Source of the DNA: Microthrixaceae bacterium
GTDB lineage: Bacteria; Actinomycetota; Acidimicrobiia; Acidimicrobiales; Microtrichaceae
DNA: 54,843 bases
Reading direction: 5' to 3'
NCBI GenBank assembly: GCA_023958095.1
Contig: JAMLGJ010000024.1
Span: 1-54,843, forward strand
The position numbers and the translations under genes were made by a program. This document shows, in pieces, positions 35,539 through 44,522 of this stretch. The notes under the pieces are model-generated. The model worked only from the letters and a program-made list of their open reading frames with translations, had not been told where the DNA came from and searched no databases. The stretch's first letter is position 1, and each line of letters opens with the position of its first letter.

Positions 35539-35544
35539 ACGGTA
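35539..35544 (-). promoter_or_regulatory. -10 hexamer TACCGT of zinc-ribbon gene
   Basis: Minus-strand TACCGT, 8 bases, then GTG at 35530. This spacing supports the shorter protein. Confidence 0.4.
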
Positions 35545-35636
35545 TCGGCAGGTGGTTGTTTTCCCACCGGGTGGCGGGCAGCCTCCGGGCGCGGCCGCGG
35601 CCCACTCGGAGCTGTTGGTCAGAGGCCAGCAGTCGG

Positions 35637-36764
35637 TCAGGAGATCATCTGTTCCAGGCGTTCCCTGTGCAGGATCGCCGCCTCGCCACCGGCGTCGGCG
35701 TCGGCCTCGCCGAAGTGGATCCGCCGGTCGAAGACCCGGACCATGATCGCGGCGTGCCTGTAGGCCGCGTAGACCATGAACCACTCCAACTCGAGGGGTT
35801 CCACACCGGCCGCCTCGGCGTAGGTCGCACTCGCCCCCTCGGGCGTCATGAACTCCGGCAGGCCGGGAACTCCGAGTTGTTCGGCTATGTCCTGGAAGAA
35901 GGTGTGCAGGAACACCATCCAACCGAGGTCGGTCTCCCTGGGGGCGATGCCGGCCATCTCCCAGTCGAACACGGCCACGGGTCGGAAGTCCCTGAACATC
36001 ATGTTGCCGATGCGGGCGTCCCCCCAGGAGAGCACCGGTTCGCGGGCGTCGGCCCTCGAGGGCCAGTTGTCCTCGAGCCACTGCCGTGCCCGGTCGATCG
36101 GCTCCAGGGAGTGCTGCGCACAGGCCCAGCGCTCGTAGCCGACCCACCTGTTGAAGTGACGTCGCAGAGCGGTCTCACCGGGCTCGTCGTACTCGAGGAA
36201 CGCGGTCGCGGATGATGCGTGGTCGCCATCCAGGGGCACTTCGTGGATGCGGGCGAGCACCTCGACACTCGAATCCTGGAGCCGCCTGCGCTCCTCCTCG
36301 GTGGCGTCCAACAGGAAGCTCTCGATCGGGTAGGGCATCACGTCGGGTGGCACCACACCGTGTTCGCGGTCCATCACGAAGAACTCACATCCCAGGTGAG
36401 TGGGGTCGGTTTCGATCCAGCGCACCGCGGGCACCGGTGCCTCGCTGCGGCTGCGGACGAGGTTCATCACCTGTGCCTGTGAGACCAGGTCGTAGTCCGG
36501 GAAGGCGGGCATCGCGTCGTCGGGTGCCGCGAGGCGTGCCACCAGCTCGGCCTCGTGCCGGCCCTCGTCGTCCACCCAGGTCGCATCGAACATGACGGTG
36601 TCCGACGACATCCCGTTCTCGGGGACGGTCAGTTCGCCCACCTCGGCATCGGAGACGTGCGTGGCGAGCCAGGCACGGAGGCGCTCGCGTACCTCTTCGG
36701 GCTCCCTCGTGGTGCGCTTGATCTCGGTCCTGGTCGGGGTGGTGCTGTCGGTGTGGTCGCTCAC
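35637..36764 (-). CDS. APH-type phosphotransferase family protein
   Basis: 375 aa, kinase-like aminoglycoside-phosphotransferase fold. The N-lobe lies in residues 40-130. The catalytic loop reads LSWGDARIGNMMF; the Trp in place of the usual His is common in the FadE36-like subgroup. The Mg-binding segment AVFDWEMAGIAPRETDLG follows. Members of this subgroup often sit with acyl-CoA metabolism genes and are unlikely to be antibiotic-resistance enzymes. The GTG at 36764 has GAGG 6 bases upstream. An upstream ATG (36809) lacks one. Confidence 0.82.
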   Translation of the reverse strand: MSDHTDSTTPTRTEIKRTTREPEEVRERLRAWLATHVSDAEVGELTVPENGMSSDTVMFDATWVDDEGRHEAELVARLAAPDDAMPAFPDYDLVSQAQVMNLVRSRSEAPVPAVRWIETDPTHLGCEFFVMDREHGVVPPDVMPYPIESFLLDATEEERRRLQDSSVEVLARIHEVPLDGDHASSATAFLEYDEPGETALRRHFNRWVGYERWACAQHSLEPIDRARQWLEDNWPSRADAREPVLSWGDARIGNMMFRDFRPVAVFDWEMAGIAPRETDLGWMVFLHTFFQDIAEQLGVPGLPEFMTPEGASATYAEAAGVEPLELEWFMVYAAYRHAAIMVRVFDRRIHFGEADADAGGEAAILHRERLEQMIS

Positions 36765-36835
36765 TCGTGCCTCGGCGTTCAGCGGGTGGGCAACGATACC
36801 GCCGGGCATTCCGCGGTGCTCCGGATAGCGTCCGT

Positions 36836-37261
36836 TCAGTCGCAGTGGCTCTGCAGGGTCTGCGAGGCCGCTTCGTAGTCCGACGGCTCGAGGTCGCCGG
36901 TCAACAGTGTGTCGATGGCCTCGGAGACCTCGGCGGGGGCGTCGTCGGTGAGTTCGGTCTGCATCTCACCCAGGGCGGTGTTGCGCTGGGCGCCGTCCTG
37001 GGCCGCGTTGAAGTCATCCACCGCGTCGCAGAACGCGGTCGTCGGGAAGCCCGAGTTGTCGGTGGTGCCGCTGTCGGTCGTGCTGTCCGTACCGCTGCTG
37101 TCAGTACCGCTGCTGCCGGTGTCGTCGGAGGCTGCCCGGGTCGTCTCGGTGCCGGCGCTCGTGTCCTCGTCGTCGGAGCCACAGGCCTGCAGTGACGCAA
37201 CGCCCAGGACCACCACCGAGGCCAACAGGAGGGACGGGATCCTGCGAAGGTGGTTGCTCAT
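36836..37261 (-). CDS. Small secreted lipoprotein
   Basis: 141 aa. A signal peptide (SLLLASVVVLGVASLQAC) ends in the lipobox LQAC. A Ser/Thr/Asp/Gly-rich spacer of about 45 residues and a small helical domain of about 65 residues follow. The domain has two Cys (FCDAVDDFNAA and the C-terminal SHCD) that could form a disulfide. A similar opening, FCETATTYIDEL, occurs in the lipoprotein at 40084. A -10 hexamer lies 6 bases before the ATG. Function unknown. Confidence 0.75.
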   Translation of the reverse strand: MSNHLRRIPSLLLASVVVLGVASLQACGSDDEDTSAGTETTRAASDDTGSSGTDSSGTDSTTDSGTTDNSGFPTTAFCDAVDDFNAAQDGAQRNTALGEMQTELTDDAPAEVSEAIDTLLTGDLEPSDYEAASQTLQSHCD

Positions 37262-37267
37262 GCAACA

Positions 37268-37273
37268 ATCCTA
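37268..37273 (-). promoter_or_regulatory. -10 hexamer TAGGAT, leaderless start
   Basis: Minus-strand TAGGAT, 6 bases, then ATG at 37261, without a ribosome-binding site. Confidence 0.5.
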
Positions 37274-37325
37274 CAGCGTTTCGCCCGGATCGGGAAGGGC
37301 CTCTGCACGCTGCGCTGCTGCACCC

Positions 37326-38498
37326 TCAGGTGTCGCAGCGTGTGAACCTGACCTCCACCGGTGAGGGGCTCAGCACCGTGGTGCCCCCATGGGCCGAACC
37401 CCACGAGGTGAACGCCGCGCGGACCGCCGCTGCATCGTCGGGTCCGTCCCAGTGGGTGTCGACGCGGATGCACGCACCGGTGGCCGACTCCCATGAGGTG
37501 TAGCTGCCACCGTTCCATCCGGAGGCAACCGGATCGACCTCGTCGAGCACGATGCCCTCGCGCAGCACCAGGCTGATCAACAGGGGCCCGAACTCGCCAC
37601 TGCGCACCACCGGTGCCCCTGCGTCGGTGGGTGGCGCGGGAACCTCCTCGGCCGGTTCGTCGGCGAGGTACTTGGCGGGGTCGAAGCCCTGTTCGGTGTT
37701 CGCCGGGTAGCGCGTCAGGGACAGGTCGATCCCCTCGGGGTCACCGAGCTCCGCTGCCAGTTCCCGTTGGAAGCGCACTCCGGCCAGGTACGGCGCGGAG
37801 GTGAGGGTCAACAGGGTGATGGGGATCGTGAGCAGTTCGGGGTCGGACCCGGCCTCGAGCTGCTCCGCCAGGCTCTGGAGCGTCTCGAAGGGCCCGAACG
37901 AGGCCGCATACCTGCTGCGCACCCTCTCGGCGCTTCCCTCGATCGCCACCAGCTGTGCCAGGTACTCCTCGTCGAGGAGCCCGTCGGAGTCCAACCCGGA
38001 CAGGTCGAAGAGCTGGTCATCGAGTGCATGGGTGAGCTCGTGTGCGACCACCTCGCGGCGGTAGGGGGTGAGCTCGGTGCCCCGAACGCGCAGGGTGGCA
38101 TCGGAGGGGTCGTAGTAGCCGACCACGCCACCCCCGTAGGTCTTGCGGTACTCGGTCAGCAGGTCCTGGGAGGCATCGATCCAGTCCAGTGCCACGAACG
38201 CGGTCCGGTCCGCGGCGATCGAGGCTTCCCTCGAAGCGAGGTCGGCCAGCACGTCGGCCTCGAAGGTGGCGGGATCCACGAACTCGACCGCCGGCTCCTC
38301 GAGGAAGTCGTGCCCGCGTAGCCGCTCGACCGCGTCGACGATTCCAGCCACGACCTGTTCGGGTCCGGCCTCCGGTGCCGGCGTGCACGCGCCGGCCAGC
38401 AGGGCCAGTACCGCGAGTGCCGCCGCCGGCAGCACCGTCAACCGCCTGGTTCGCCTCGTCGATGGCCCCATCGCGGGCGTCCGCTGTGTCTCTCGCAT
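37326..38498 (-). CDS. Secreted lipoprotein with HExxH zinc-metallopeptidase motif
   Basis: 390 aa. The lipoprotein signal LTVLPAAALAVLALLAGAC is followed by a helical domain with the zincin motif VVAHELTHALDDQ (H153 to H157). GGVVGYYDPSDATLRVRG comes just before it and EYLAQLVAIEGSAERV just after, which could supply the third ligand. The C-terminal domain is small and beta-rich with two Cys. The ATG at 38498 has AGGGGG 6 bases upstream. The frame continues to 39056 without start signals. Substrate unknown. It is divergent from the flavoprotein gene. Confidence 0.8.
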   Translation of the reverse strand: MRETQRTPAMGPSTRRTRRLTVLPAAALAVLALLAGACTPAPEAGPEQVVAGIVDAVERLRGHDFLEEPAVEFVDPATFEADVLADLASREASIAADRTAFVALDWIDASQDLLTEYRKTYGGGVVGYYDPSDATLRVRGTELTPYRREVVAHELTHALDDQLFDLSGLDSDGLLDEEYLAQLVAIEGSAERVRSRYAASFGPFETLQSLAEQLEAGSDPELLTIPITLLTLTSAPYLAGVRFQRELAAELGDPEGIDLSLTRYPANTEQGFDPAKYLADEPAEEVPAPPTDAGAPVVRSGEFGPLLISLVLREGIVLDEVDPVASGWNGGSYTSWESATGACIRVDTHWDGPDDAAAVRAAFTSWGSAHGGTTVLSPSPVEVRFTRCDT

Positions 38499-38576
38499 CG
38501 ATACCCCCTGGAACTCCTTGGTGACGGTAGCCCTGCGGGAGCGGGGTCTGCTTCGTGGCTGTGGCCGGGGCGGGGG

Positions 38577-38582
38577 TACGGT
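38577..38582 (+). promoter_or_regulatory. -10 hexamer TACGGT, leaderless start
   Basis: TACGGT, 7 bases, then ATG at 38590. Confidence 0.5.
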
Positions 38583-38589
38583 CCCCTCG

Positions 38590-39990
38590 ATGGCGGAGCG
38601 GATCGAAACCGACGCGGTGGTCCTGGGTGCGGGAACTGCGGGAGCCAACGCGGCTCTGCAGCTCGCCTCGCGGGGACTCAGGGTGGTGTTGCTCGAGAGG
38701 CGCGAGCTGTCCGCCGGCGGGGCCCAGTGGCACAACGCGGTGCTCGAGTGGCAGTTCCGGCGTGCCGGGTTGGAACCGCCCGGCGAGACGGCGGGCACTG
38801 CGGTGACCCACATGTTCGGACCCGGAGGGGAGCGCGGGGTCAGCCTCCCGGACCCTCCCACCGTCAAGGCCGACATGGTGGCACTCGGCCACCGGCTGCG
38901 CAGCCTCGCCGCCGAGGCGGGTGTGGAGATGTTCGAGCGGTGCAAAGCGGTGCGGGTCGAGCTGGACGGGGTTCGTCCGGTGGCCCTGCGGACCGAGGCG
39001 ACGCCGGTGTCGGGCGGACGATCCGACGAACCCCCGGAAGCCGCGTCGCGGCGCATGGACCTGCGTGCCCCGCTGTTCGTCGACGCGAGTGGCCTGCACG
39101 GAGCCCTCCGACGCCAGGTCCCCTCACTTCACCACTGGTGCCCACCGGTGCGCGGCAACGAGTTGTGCACAGCCACCGACCAGACCCATGAGGTGCGCGA
39201 CCCCGACGGTGCGCTGAGGTTCCTGCGCGACCATGGTGCGCGCCCCGGCGACGGAGTCAGCATCCTCGGCACCAATGGAGGATTCTCGACCAGGGGCCTC
39301 ACGGTTTCGAGCGACCTCACCACGGTGTCGGTGCTGGTGGGGTGTCTCGCGAACGGTCGTCATGGAACCGGGCCCGCCATGCTCGCCGAGCTGCTGGAGG
39401 ACCAGCCCTGGATCGGCGACGCGATCGACGGCGGTTCGGGAGTCATCCCGCTGCGGCGAACCTACGCACGGATCAGTGCGCCCGGGGTGGCACTCGTGGG
39501 TGACTCCGCCTGCCAGGTGTTCCCCGCGCACGGCTCCGGCATCGGTATGGGTCTCATGGCCGGCACGATGCTGGCCGAGGCGGTTCAGGGTGCCGGTGAC
39601 CCCGGAGCCGAGGAGGTGCTGTGGGACTACCAGTACTCGTGGCACCGCGATTTCGGGGGTGCGCTGGCGGCCTTCGACGGGTTCCGTCGGATGAGCACCG
39701 CGTTGGGCAGCGCAGGTGTGGCCGAACTGATGGGCGCCGGCCTGATGAGCGAACAGATGGCCCGAACGGGGCTGGACCAGCTCTGGGCCACCCCACCTCC
39801 CGGGGACCTGCCCCGCATGGCGGCGCGCCTGGCACGCCACCCGCGCCTGGCCGCGAGGATGCTGCCGATGATGGCCCGTGGCCAGGTCGCCGGCCGTCTC
39901 GCCGGCTCCTACCCCGAGACGGTGGACCTGCGGGCGTTGCAGCGCTGGGACCGGCGGATGTCGGCGGTGCTCGGTCCACTCCCGGGCTGA
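38590..39990 (+). CDS. FAD-dependent oxidoreductase, geranylgeranyl-reductase-like
   Basis: 466 aa, PHBH-fold flavoprotein. The Rossmann motif AVVLGAGTAGANAALQLASRGLRVVLLE is at the N-terminus. LFVDASGLHGALRR sits in the middle. The second FAD contact is VALVGDSACQVFPAHGSGIGMGLMAG. This pattern is shared by geranylgeranyl/digeranylgeranyl reductases and flavin halogenase-like enzymes. The halogenase signature GWxWxIP was not seen. The C-terminal 110 residues are helical (FGGALAAFDGFRRMSTALG). The substrate is probably a polyprenyl or other lipid (inference). Confidence 0.75.
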   Translation: MAERIETDAVVLGAGTAGANAALQLASRGLRVVLLERRELSAGGAQWHNAVLEWQFRRAGLEPPGETAGTAVTHMFGPGGERGVSLPDPPTVKADMVALGHRLRSLAAEAGVEMFERCKAVRVELDGVRPVALRTEATPVSGGRSDEPPEAASRRMDLRAPLFVDASGLHGALRRQVPSLHHWCPPVRGNELCTATDQTHEVRDPDGALRFLRDHGARPGDGVSILGTNGGFSTRGLTVSSDLTTVSVLVGCLANGRHGTGPAMLAELLEDQPWIGDAIDGGSGVIPLRRTYARISAPGVALVGDSACQVFPAHGSGIGMGLMAGTMLAEAVQGAGDPGAEEVLWDYQYSWHRDFGGALAAFDGFRRMSTALGSAGVAELMGAGLMSEQMARTGLDQLWATPPPGDLPRMAARLARHPRLAARMLPMMARGQVAGRLAGSYPETVDLRALQRWDRRMSAVLGPLPG

Positions 39991-40030
39991 CCGGCGCAGC
40001 TGCATCCGTGGGATTCGCGATCCGACTCCG

Positions 40031-40036
40031 TATCGT
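40031..40036 (+). promoter_or_regulatory. -10 hexamer TATCGT of lipoprotein gene
   Basis: TATCGT lies 47 bases before the ATG at 40084. The leader carries a GGGGAGA ribosome-binding site, so this transcript is not leaderless. Confidence 0.4.
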
Positions 40037-40083
40037 GGGTGGGCACGAGCCCGCCCCGTCATCGGGGCCGAACGGGGAGAGCC

Positions 40084-41166
40084 ATGAGAACTCTGATAGC
40101 CACTGCCGCCGTAGTCGCACTGTTCGCCGGTGCGTGTTCGTCGGACGATTCATCCGACGACACGACGACCACCACCGAACCGGATGTGGAGGCGGCCTTC
40201 TCGGAGTTCTGCGAGACGGCCACCACCTACATCGACGAGCTCAACGAGTACACGGGCTTGTTCTCCGATGAGCCGGCGACGATCACCGTCGGTCAGGTCA
40301 AGGAGGGCTCGGAGGGTCTCAAGGAGTCCGCGGAGGCCGTGAAGGCGGACTCCGACAGCCTCCAGAAGGCAATCGAGGACTACAACGAGATCCAGAAGGA
40401 AAAGGCCGAGGAACAGGAGAAGTCGACCGGGACGACCTCGACGACGGTCGTGGAGGTGCCCGTGGACGAAGGCACACTCGAGCGCGTCGAGCAGGCCCAG
40501 TCGGACTTCGAGTCGACCGTCGAGGGTATCGACGACTCCACTCCGGTTGCCGACGCCGAGGTCGAGTTCCAGTCGGCGGCCTACGCACTGCAGGTGTCGT
40601 GGTCGACGCTGCTGACCGAGGCGGGGTGCCTCGACGAGGACGAAAAGGCCCTCGAGGGGATCAGGCAGTTCACCGCAGGCCTGCAGAGCGACCTCACCAC
40701 ACTCGGGTTCTTCAACGACAAGGTCGATGGCATCTACGGCCCCGAGACGGTCGCCGCGGTCAAGGCGTTCCAGGCCGAGGCGGGCCTGCCCGAGACCGGT
40801 CTTCCCGATCCGCCCACGCAGAAGGCGATCACCGAGCGTCTGGCGAGCGAAGCCGCGATGAACGTCTCGGCGCTGCAGGGCCTGCTCAAGGGCCTCGGCC
40901 TCTATGACGGGCCGATCAACGGCGTGATGGACGAGGCAACCGAGAACGCCGTGAAGGCTCTGCAGCGTGAACTCGGCGTGCCCGAGACCGGTGTGATGGA
41001 TCCCGCCACCTGGGAGGCGTACGCGAACCGTCGCAAGGGCCTCGAGGAGTTGCTCGCAGCCGTGGAGGCCGACGCCACGAGCACCACGACAGCAGCGCCC
41101 GAGACCACGACCACGACCGGGGCCCCGACCACCACGGAGGCCCCGACCACCACCGAGGCTCCCTGA
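40084..41166 (+). CDS. Lipoprotein with two peptidoglycan-binding domains
   Basis: 360 aa. A lipoprotein signal (LIATAAVVALFAGAC) is followed by a Thr/Asp spacer and a helical domain (about 35-190) with an FCETATTYIDELNEY start. Two PG_binding_1 repeats follow: LQSDLTTLGFFNDKVDGIYGPETVAAVKAFQ and LQGLLKGLGLYDGPINGVMDEATENAVKALQ. The tail is a TTTEAP repeat. No catalytic domain is attached, so it probably anchors or senses the cell wall. GGGGAGA lies 3 bases before the ATG. Confidence 0.85.
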   Translation: MRTLIATAAVVALFAGACSSDDSSDDTTTTTEPDVEAAFSEFCETATTYIDELNEYTGLFSDEPATITVGQVKEGSEGLKESAEAVKADSDSLQKAIEDYNEIQKEKAEEQEKSTGTTSTTVVEVPVDEGTLERVEQAQSDFESTVEGIDDSTPVADAEVEFQSAAYALQVSWSTLLTEAGCLDEDEKALEGIRQFTAGLQSDLTTLGFFNDKVDGIYGPETVAAVKAFQAEAGLPETGLPDPPTQKAITERLASEAAMNVSALQGLLKGLGLYDGPINGVMDEATENAVKALQRELGVPETGVMDPATWEAYANRRKGLEELLAAVEADATSTTTAAPETTTTTGAPTTTEAPTTTEAP

Positions 41167-41231
41167 GCCCGGGTCCGCCCGGTCCGCACCTCGCGGCGGT
41201 CGGCTCAACCGGTCCGACATCCGGCTCACCG

Positions 41232-41263
41232 CAGGCCCCGGAGACCCTGCTCTCCGGGGCCTG
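41232..41263. terminator. Hairpin terminator
   Basis: A perfect 13-bp stem (41232-41244 with 41251-41263) and a CCCTGC loop lie 65 bases after the lipoprotein stop. Confidence 0.65.
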
Positions 41264-41272
41264 AGAGAGCAT

Positions 41273-41380
41273 CTGTCGCGGGCGAACGACTCAGTTCGCG
41301 ACGGTGGCAACCCCGTTTGGGTGGCACCGGAGGCGCACTCGCCGTAGGGACCCGGTCGAGCCGCTCCATTCCTAAGGTCT
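41273..41380 (+). other. Structured leader upstream of GGDEF-EAL gene
   Basis: The 150 bases between the terminator and the GGDEF-EAL gene form several successive hairpins. One has GCGAAC pairing with GTTCGC. One has GGTG-ACCC pairing with GGGT-CACC. A third is GGCG-CACT-CGCC. A CCTAAG / CATGG pair resembling a tetraloop receptor follows at about 41372-41385. The layout recalls a riboswitch, but I cannot match it to a known class. Confidence 0.35.
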
Positions 41381-41417
41381 CCATGGCGGTTGCCGATTCT
41401 CCTGGGGAGGAGGGGGC

Positions 41418-43697
41418 ATGCCATTTCACTCCAGGGAGGCTCCGAACCACTCTCATTGCAGTAGGGACTCCCGAAGCGTTGCGCGGGTCGTCGATGCATC
41501 CGCGTGGAGCGCGCTCGTCGTCGCGGGCGTCGGCTACCTGCTCCTTGCGCAGGCCGGCACAGCGGTCGCTGAGCTCGATGGGTACGGTTCGCGCATCTGG
41601 CCCGCCTCGGGTTGGGCGTTGTCCCTGCTGCTACTGGCGAGGCGACCTCGCTGGGGCTGGATACTGCTGGGAGTTGCCGCAGCGGAATCGCTGAACTCGC
41701 TGAGCAGGGGTCTGGCGGGATGGACCGTGTTGTGCTTCAGCGCAGCAGCTGTCATTCAGGGGGCTGTTGCGGCCTGGTACATCCGCTGGCGGAGCGACGT
41801 TCCCGTGTCACTGGTCCCGATACGGCGTTTCAGGTCCTTCCTCGTGGGTGGGTTGCTGCTCGGTCCGGTCATCGGAGGCTCCTTGCGGGCGCTGGGCGGG
41901 CTCGCCTCCGAGGGCATGGGTGTCAGTTGGATCGGATTCATGGTCAGCAGCGCTCTCGGTGTGCTGATAGCCGTTCCACTGCTGCTGTCGCGCTGTGGGC
42001 ATCCGCTGCTCGACCACGCTCGTGTGGAACAGGTTCTGGTCGCCCTTGCAGTCCTGGCCACCTCTGTGGTGTCGTTCTGGACCCAGCCGGGTGAATGGTC
42101 CCGGTCGTTGCCATTTGCGGTGCTGCCTCCGCTGATCTGGGCGGCGATCCGATTCGGCCTGCACGGCGCGGCGCGGTCGAACGTCATCGTGGCCGCTGCA
42201 GCGGTTCTGGGCTCGGCTGTCGGCCGCGGTTCATACGGTGGGCTGGCATCGGACGGACCACTTCCCGTGCAGCTCTTCCTGCTGATCGCGTGCGGTGGGG
42301 CTGTCGCGCTCGCAGTGGTCGTCGAGGACCTGCAACAACGAGATGCGATCGCCGAGGTCCTGTACCACGCTGCCACGCACGATGCCCTCACGGACCTACC
42401 GAACCGGTTGCAGCTCGAACGCGATCTCGCCGAGCGGCTCGAAGAGGACCGCGACGCCGGCCGGGCAACGGTCGCGATCATGTGCGATCTCGACCACTTC
42501 AAGGCGGTCAACGATTCCTTCGGCCACCAGGCAGGGGACGCGCTCCTCGTGGCAGTGGCCGACTCCCTTCGTTCAGCCGTGCGCAACGGGGATCTCATGG
42601 CACGTCTGGGTGGCGACGAGTTCGCCGTGGTGATCTCGCCGGAGAAGCCCGATCGCGCCGAGGAGGTCGGCCTTCGAGTGATGAACTCGCTCGAGCCGAC
42701 CGTCGAGGTCGAGGGCAACAGGGTGCGGGCACACCTCTCGGTCGGCCTCGTGGTCGCCGACGCCGACGATGATCCGACGACCCTCATACGCAAGGCCGAT
42801 GCCGCCCTCTACGAGGCGAAGGTGTCTGGCCGGGCACGGGTACGTGTCTTCGACTCGCGTGTGCGCGAGCACCTCCAGACGCAGCAGATGATCGAGCGCG
42901 ACTTCACCGATGCCATGCAACGCGGGGACGTCCACTGTGCGTTCCAACCAGAGGTGTTCCTCGGCTCCTCCGCGCTGTTCGGATACGAGGCGCTGGCCCG
43001 TTGGGAACACCCCGATCACCACACGATCATGCCCGGTCGCTTCGTTCCGGTTCTGGAGAGGGCGGGCAGGGCGGGAGAGCTCTTCGAGTACACCCTCGAC
43101 CGAGCGCTCGGTTGGCAGACCCGGTGGTCGCGCTCCGTGGGTTTCCGTCCACCCGTCTCGGTGAACATGTCCTCGCACCAGCTCGGCGACCTCGCCGTGG
43201 TGGACCTCATCGGATCCTCACTTGGTGCCCACGGGGCATCGCCGGAGGATCTGTGGATCGAGGTGACCGAGAGCGCCCTTATGGCCCCTGAGGCGGGATC
43301 GACCCTTGGAGCGATCAAGCGCCTGGGAGTCAGAACCGCGATCGACGACTTCGGCACCGGCTGGGCATCCCTGGAGCGACTCGCCCATTTCGACTGGGAC
43401 ATCCTCAAGGTCGACCAGTGCTTCGTCGCCACGATCGACAGCGACCCGAAGTCGATCTCCATCATCCGGGCGGTCATCGCTCTGGCGCACTCCCTCGACA
43501 CGCTCGTCGTCGCAGAAGGGGTGGAGACCCATTCCCAGTTGGAGCTGCTGGGGGACTGCGGTTGTGACATCGTCCAGGGCTATGTCGTAGGTCGTCCCAC
43601 CTCGGGCGAGGACGCTCTCGGGTGCCTGGACGGGTCGGGGACCTGGCGACCGGAAGGCATGGGGGCAGACCTCGTTGGGGGAAGCGGCCGCGGGTAG
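41418..43697 (+). CDS. Membrane GGDEF-EAL protein (c-di-GMP turnover)
   Basis: 759 aa. The first 290 residues form about 8 membrane helices of MASE1 type (GYGSRIWPASGWALSLLLLARR). The diguanylate cyclase domain has an intact GGDEF at 398-402, preceded by an RNGD inhibitory I-site five residues upstream. The phosphodiesterase domain has EAL at 524-526, plus SVNMSSHQL, EVTESALM, AIDDFGTGWASLERL and KVDQCFV. Both active sites look intact. GGAGGAGG upstream of the ATG is a strong ribosome-binding site. Confidence 0.93.
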   Translation: MPFHSREAPNHSHCSRDSRSVARVVDASAWSALVVAGVGYLLLAQAGTAVAELDGYGSRIWPASGWALSLLLLARRPRWGWILLGVAAAESLNSLSRGLAGWTVLCFSAAAVIQGAVAAWYIRWRSDVPVSLVPIRRFRSFLVGGLLLGPVIGGSLRALGGLASEGMGVSWIGFMVSSALGVLIAVPLLLSRCGHPLLDHARVEQVLVALAVLATSVVSFWTQPGEWSRSLPFAVLPPLIWAAIRFGLHGAARSNVIVAAAAVLGSAVGRGSYGGLASDGPLPVQLFLLIACGGAVALAVVVEDLQQRDAIAEVLYHAATHDALTDLPNRLQLERDLAERLEEDRDAGRATVAIMCDLDHFKAVNDSFGHQAGDALLVAVADSLRSAVRNGDLMARLGGDEFAVVISPEKPDRAEEVGLRVMNSLEPTVEVEGNRVRAHLSVGLVVADADDDPTTLIRKADAALYEAKVSGRARVRVFDSRVREHLQTQQMIERDFTDAMQRGDVHCAFQPEVFLGSSALFGYEALARWEHPDHHTIMPGRFVPVLERAGRAGELFEYTLDRALGWQTRWSRSVGFRPPVSVNMSSHQLGDLAVVDLIGSSLGAHGASPEDLWIEVTESALMAPEAGSTLGAIKRLGVRTAIDDFGTGWASLERLAHFDWDILKVDQCFVATIDSDPKSISIIRAVIALAHSLDTLVVAEGVETHSQLELLGDCGCDIVQGYVVGRPTSGEDALGCLDGSGTWRPEGMGADLVGGSGRG

Positions 43698-43757
43698 AGC
43701 TGATCCCGGTCGTGGGGCGGTGTTGGGGGCGCACGTAATTCCGCGTCCGATCCCGGC

Positions 43758-43789
43758 TTTACAACACGACACAAAGTGTTAAGGTGTTG
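43758..43789 (+). promoter_or_regulatory. Promoter and nested operator of tetR gene
   Basis: TTTACA (43758-43763) and TAAGGT (43780-43785) are 16 bases apart, and the ATG follows 6 bases later, so the mRNA is leaderless. Nested inverted repeats CAACAC/GTGTTG (43762-43767, 43784-43789) and ACAC-AAA-GTGT (43769-43779) cover the promoter. This is a likely autorepression operator. Confidence 0.55.
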
Positions 43790-43791
43790 CT

Positions 43792-44400
43792 ATGACCACG
43801 AGGGACACGATCCTCGACGCTGCGGTCGAGGGTGCAGCGCTGTACGGGCTGGCGAAGCTCTCCATGAGCGACATCGCCTCGCTGGCCGGGATCAGTCGAC
43901 CCACGCTCTACAAGCACTTCTCCTCCAAGGACGACCTCGTGGCCGCGGCGGTGCAACGCGAAGCGGTTCGCCTCGTGGGAACCGTGCTCGAGGCGGCCCA
44001 GGAGCAGGCCGACCCGGCCGCGGCACTGGAGGCCGCCGTCGTGATGGCCCTGCGCCAGACGCGCGAGCACCCGCTGCTCGACCGGATCATCGGCTCCGAG
44101 CCCGAGACGCTGCTGCCATACCTCACGACCGACCGCATCGGCGGCGATGGCGGCGGCGGGGGCGCAGCGGTGCTGCTGTTCGTGCGAACCGCAGCCGAGG
44201 CGCTCGTTCGTGAGCACCTCGGCGATTCCCTCGACGAACTGTTGATCCGCCGCCTCGCCGACATGGTCGCCCGTCTGCTGGTCAGCTACGCGATCAGCGC
44301 ACCTGATGACCCACCCGAGGTGGTCGCCTCCACGATCGTCACGATCCTGCTGGGTGGCGCCCTGAACGCCGGTACCGCGGAGTCGCTCGCCACCGGCTGA
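43792..44400 (+). CDS. TetR-family transcriptional regulator
   Basis: 202 aa. The N-terminal helix-turn-helix (YGLAKLSMSDIASLAGISRPTLYKHFSSKDDLVAAAV) is canonical TetR. The ligand domain is all-helical, with a Gly-rich loop (GGDGGGGGAA) that is unusual. It lies 122 bases upstream of alkB in the same orientation. It probably represses its own promoter and the alkane hydroxylase (inference from position). Confidence 0.92.
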   Translation: MTTRDTILDAAVEGAALYGLAKLSMSDIASLAGISRPTLYKHFSSKDDLVAAAVQREAVRLVGTVLEAAQEQADPAAALEAAVVMALRQTREHPLLDRIIGSEPETLLPYLTTDRIGGDGGGGGAAVLLFVRTAAEALVREHLGDSLDELLIRRLADMVARLLVSYAISAPDDPPEVVASTIVTILLGGALNAGTAESLATG

Positions 44401-44522
44401 GTCGACCCGCACAGCGGACGCCGTGGAGTGCCACGACTCCGAGCGCGACGACGCCATTCGCAACCACACCTGACGCCCTGACACCGAACGCATCGCGTAC
44501 CAACAACCATGAGGAGGAGTCC

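Noticed and set aside
38499..39056. Upstream extension of the HExxH lipoprotein frame
   Set aside because: The signal peptide starts just after 38498, which has a good ribosome-binding site. The extension overlaps the flavoprotein gene antisense.
41273..41417. Named c-di-GMP riboswitch
   Set aside because: Hairpins are clear, but the conserved core sequence of the known classes could not be aligned by eye.
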